Of a stretch of DNA of 64,000 nt, positions 62,431 to 64,000 are shown in pieces (within the stretch, counting starts at the first letter, position 1; each line of letters opens with the position of its first letter). Both the position numbers and the translations under genes were made by a program. This DNA is from Effrenium voratum (lineage: Eukaryota; Sar; Dinophyceae; Suessiales; Symbiodiniaceae). The DNA lies in the NCBI GenBank assembly GCA_963377175.1, contig CAUJNA010000577.1, forward strand, positions 131,070-195,069, given 5' to 3'. The notes below the pieces were generated by a model. It did no database searches and had not been told where the DNA came from. It worked only from the letters and a program-made list of their open reading frames with translations.

Positions 62431-62439
62431 CCCGCCAAA

Positions 62440-63767
62440 TGCTTGAATGGTCCAAATGCTCGAATGGCAGGCACAGTCAAAAAAGGAGGTGGGAGCCTGG
62501 GGTGTCTCTGTTGCTCCGCTGGCGGGATTGCACCTCCAACCTGCGGTTTGGGAGCCGAGTTTTCGGGGACTTTTCGGAGATCCCTGTGCACCACCTTTTC
62601 CGGCCACCCCCCAAGCCAAACCTCGCCCTCTCTCTGTTATTTGTGAAATCTAAACCGCTCACAGCGCATCTTCAGAGGTTATTATTCAGCAAGTGTGGAT
62701 TCTGCGAAAATTTGTTGGTTTTGCGTGGTGCGGCCACCAGCCCTTCTGCTTGCACTTCTGCAAGGGTTTTCCGCCTGCTTCAATGTGCAGGCAAAACGGG
62801 TCCTAGTCGCATTCTGTGCGTCCAGGCTTAAAGTGCTGTTTTCTGTTGCGGAGCTTTGTGGCTCGAAAAGCATGATAAATGCTTTCTAAGCGCAACGGTA
62901 ACTCAGAGCAGAAGGGTGGGTTTTCTTGGCCTCATTTGCTGCATGTGGGCCTTGGGTTGCGTCTCCGCCAATCCTCCGGCAACAGGATTGCTGTGCTGGG
63001 TTAGGGCAGCGCAGATCGGCCACGTATACTGCGAGGCCCCGCCTGTGTGGCGATTTTCAAGCCTTTGCGCGGCCCGAGTTTCAGGGCCGCTCGTGTGGCG
63101 TCCGGCGCAGCGCGAGAATGTGGAGCTGGGCCGCAGTTTGCCTGCAGTCGGGCATCGTCGCAATTCTAGTCGTTTATTCTAGTCGTTATTCTAATCGTTT
63201 TGTAGTCGTTATTCTAGTCGTGAATTTGGAAGCCTCAAGCGTTTCCTAGTCGGTAATCCAAAAATATATTGAGAGATAAGAAAGGCATTTTCCTTTCAAG
63301 CCAGAGCCAGTTCATGAATAATTGTGTTTTACGTGGTTTCGTGGAATTACGACAAGAATAACGGCTAGAATAACGACTAGAATAACGACTAGATGACGAC
63401 TAGATAACGATTAAAGAAAGCGTCAGAACCACGCGCCGAGCACAGTTGGCGCCCGTGCGTTGTTGGCGAGTCTTGAGGCGCTGTGGCAGGCGAGGGTGGT
63501 TGACAAGTCTAGTCTTGAGCCCCCCGCTCCCCGAATTTCAATGTTGTGTCTCAGGCGAGTGTAAAAGTCTCAGGCGAGTGTAAAAGTTGCCTTCGCACGT
63601 GTTCCATGCAACATTGAAAGTCGGGGGTGGAGGGGGGGGCGGTGGCGCGTGTTCCAACACGCGCGTGGGTCTTGCAATTTCTAGTGAAGGGAGAACGTTC
63701 AATCTTCCGTGACAACCTCTCTTTGCCCGGGCCAAGTTTTGGGTCTGTAGCTCTAACGTCGCCGCTG
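62440..63767. other. Non-coding region with an inverted repeat
   Basis: No protein family recognised. It holds a CAATCCT..ACAGGATTG unit at about 62970-62990 and an inverted repeat made of AGTCGTTATTCT units (63165-63222) facing AGAATAACGACT units (63350-63412). A short direct repeat CTCAGGCGAGTGTAAAAGT occurs twice near 63552-63585. Confidence 0.6.
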
Positions 63768-64000
63768 CCACGCCTGAGTACACCAGCAAGCAAGCCTCGG
63801 ACCCCGTGGTGCCCCTGGTGCCATGCACGGGCATCTTCCTTGGGCCCAGCAAGTCGGGCAAAACTGTGGCGCTCATCAGTCTCATCCTGGAGCAGTACAA
63901 GGGCGTGTTTGAGCGGATCTACGTTTTCAGCCCAAGCGTCAACATCGATGATGGCTGGATCTTTGTCAAGAAGTACATCGAGCAGGACCTGGGGGTGAAC
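63768..64000 (+). pseudogene. A32-like genome-packaging ATPase, third GC-rich copy (cut by window end)
   Basis: PEYTSKQASDPVVPLVPCTG, GIFLGPSKSGKTVALISLIL, IYVFSPSVNIDDGWIFVKKY in one frame to the window end. The first ten codons present in the other copies (MGKIKLFPT) are missing, replaced by unrelated sequence, so the 5' end is truncated. The rest lies beyond the window. Confidence 0.88.

Overview
The window looks like nuclear DNA of a dinoflagellate carrying decayed copies of DNA viruses and a large retroelement. The main evidence is a 16-nt relic of the dinoflagellate spliced leader (40149-40164). Supporting it are a eukaryotic exosome gene (CSL4) split by kilobase-scale repeat-filled introns and a copia-type polyprotein with the extra 3' domain that I associate with dinoflagellate elements. 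There is no bacterial gene organisation. One 100-N gap (10762-10861) shows that this is a scaffold.

Layout. 1-20.9 kb is host DNA: three CSL4 exons on the minus strand (8.6-14.0 kb), a few other exon-like islands, inverted-repeat elements, a 68-bp tandem array, 291-bp repeats and a long ACAG microsatellite. 21.0-21.75 kb is a small viral relic (B-family polymerase and C5-methyltransferase). 22.1-29.15 kb is an AT-rich Polinton-like virus: zinc-finger proteins, C5-methyltransferase, packaging ATPase, S74-type fibre, and the C-terminal half of the major capsid protein (MCP). 29.15-40.1 kb is a Ty1/copia-type retroelement (RT, RNase H, a PCTGG domain) followed by about 6 kb of nearly continuous coding sequence with a KptA/Tpt1-like RNA 2'-phosphotransferase domain, a polypurine tract and an LTR start. 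40.4-41.4 kb holds a foldback repeat, tandem repeats and a tRNA-like sequence. 41.7-44.2 kb holds a lipase-like gene and the N-terminal part of the AT-rich MCP, then a copia integrase fragment. 44.6-45.45 kb is an rDNA spacer-like segment ending in the first 42 nt of the SSU rRNA. 45.7-60.2 kb contains two GC-rich Polinton-like viruses, one partial and one scrambled (Dam and C5 methyltransferases, packaging ATPase, minor structural proteins, AT-hook protein, MCP, B-family polymerase with HNH motif, SF1 helicase). 60.2-64.0 kb carries palindromic repeats, a second foldback copy, a Polinton-type polymerase C-terminus and the start of a third GC-rich ATPase.

How the genes fit together. The viral genes form one recognisable set: a replication module (polymerase and helicase), DNA modification (N6-adenine and C5-cytosine methylases) and a morphogenesis module in the order ATPase - small overlapping ORF - IYVDSR protein - AT-hook protein - 96-aa protein - Gly/Ala-rich protein - MCP. 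Almost every copy has single-base frameshifts or stops. They are endogenous relics, or the assembly has many indel errors.

Main structural result. Reversing 29146-43378 on paper rejoins, in frame, both the split AT-rich MCP and the split copia integrase/RT polyprotein. Reversing 52427-57227 rejoins the Gly/Ala-rich protein in frame and the polymerase-helicase gene to within one base. A further rearrangement at about 54250/59130 reunites the remaining broken genes. The most novel-looking coding system is the KptA-containing polyprotein located between RNase H and the 3' LTR of the retroelement.
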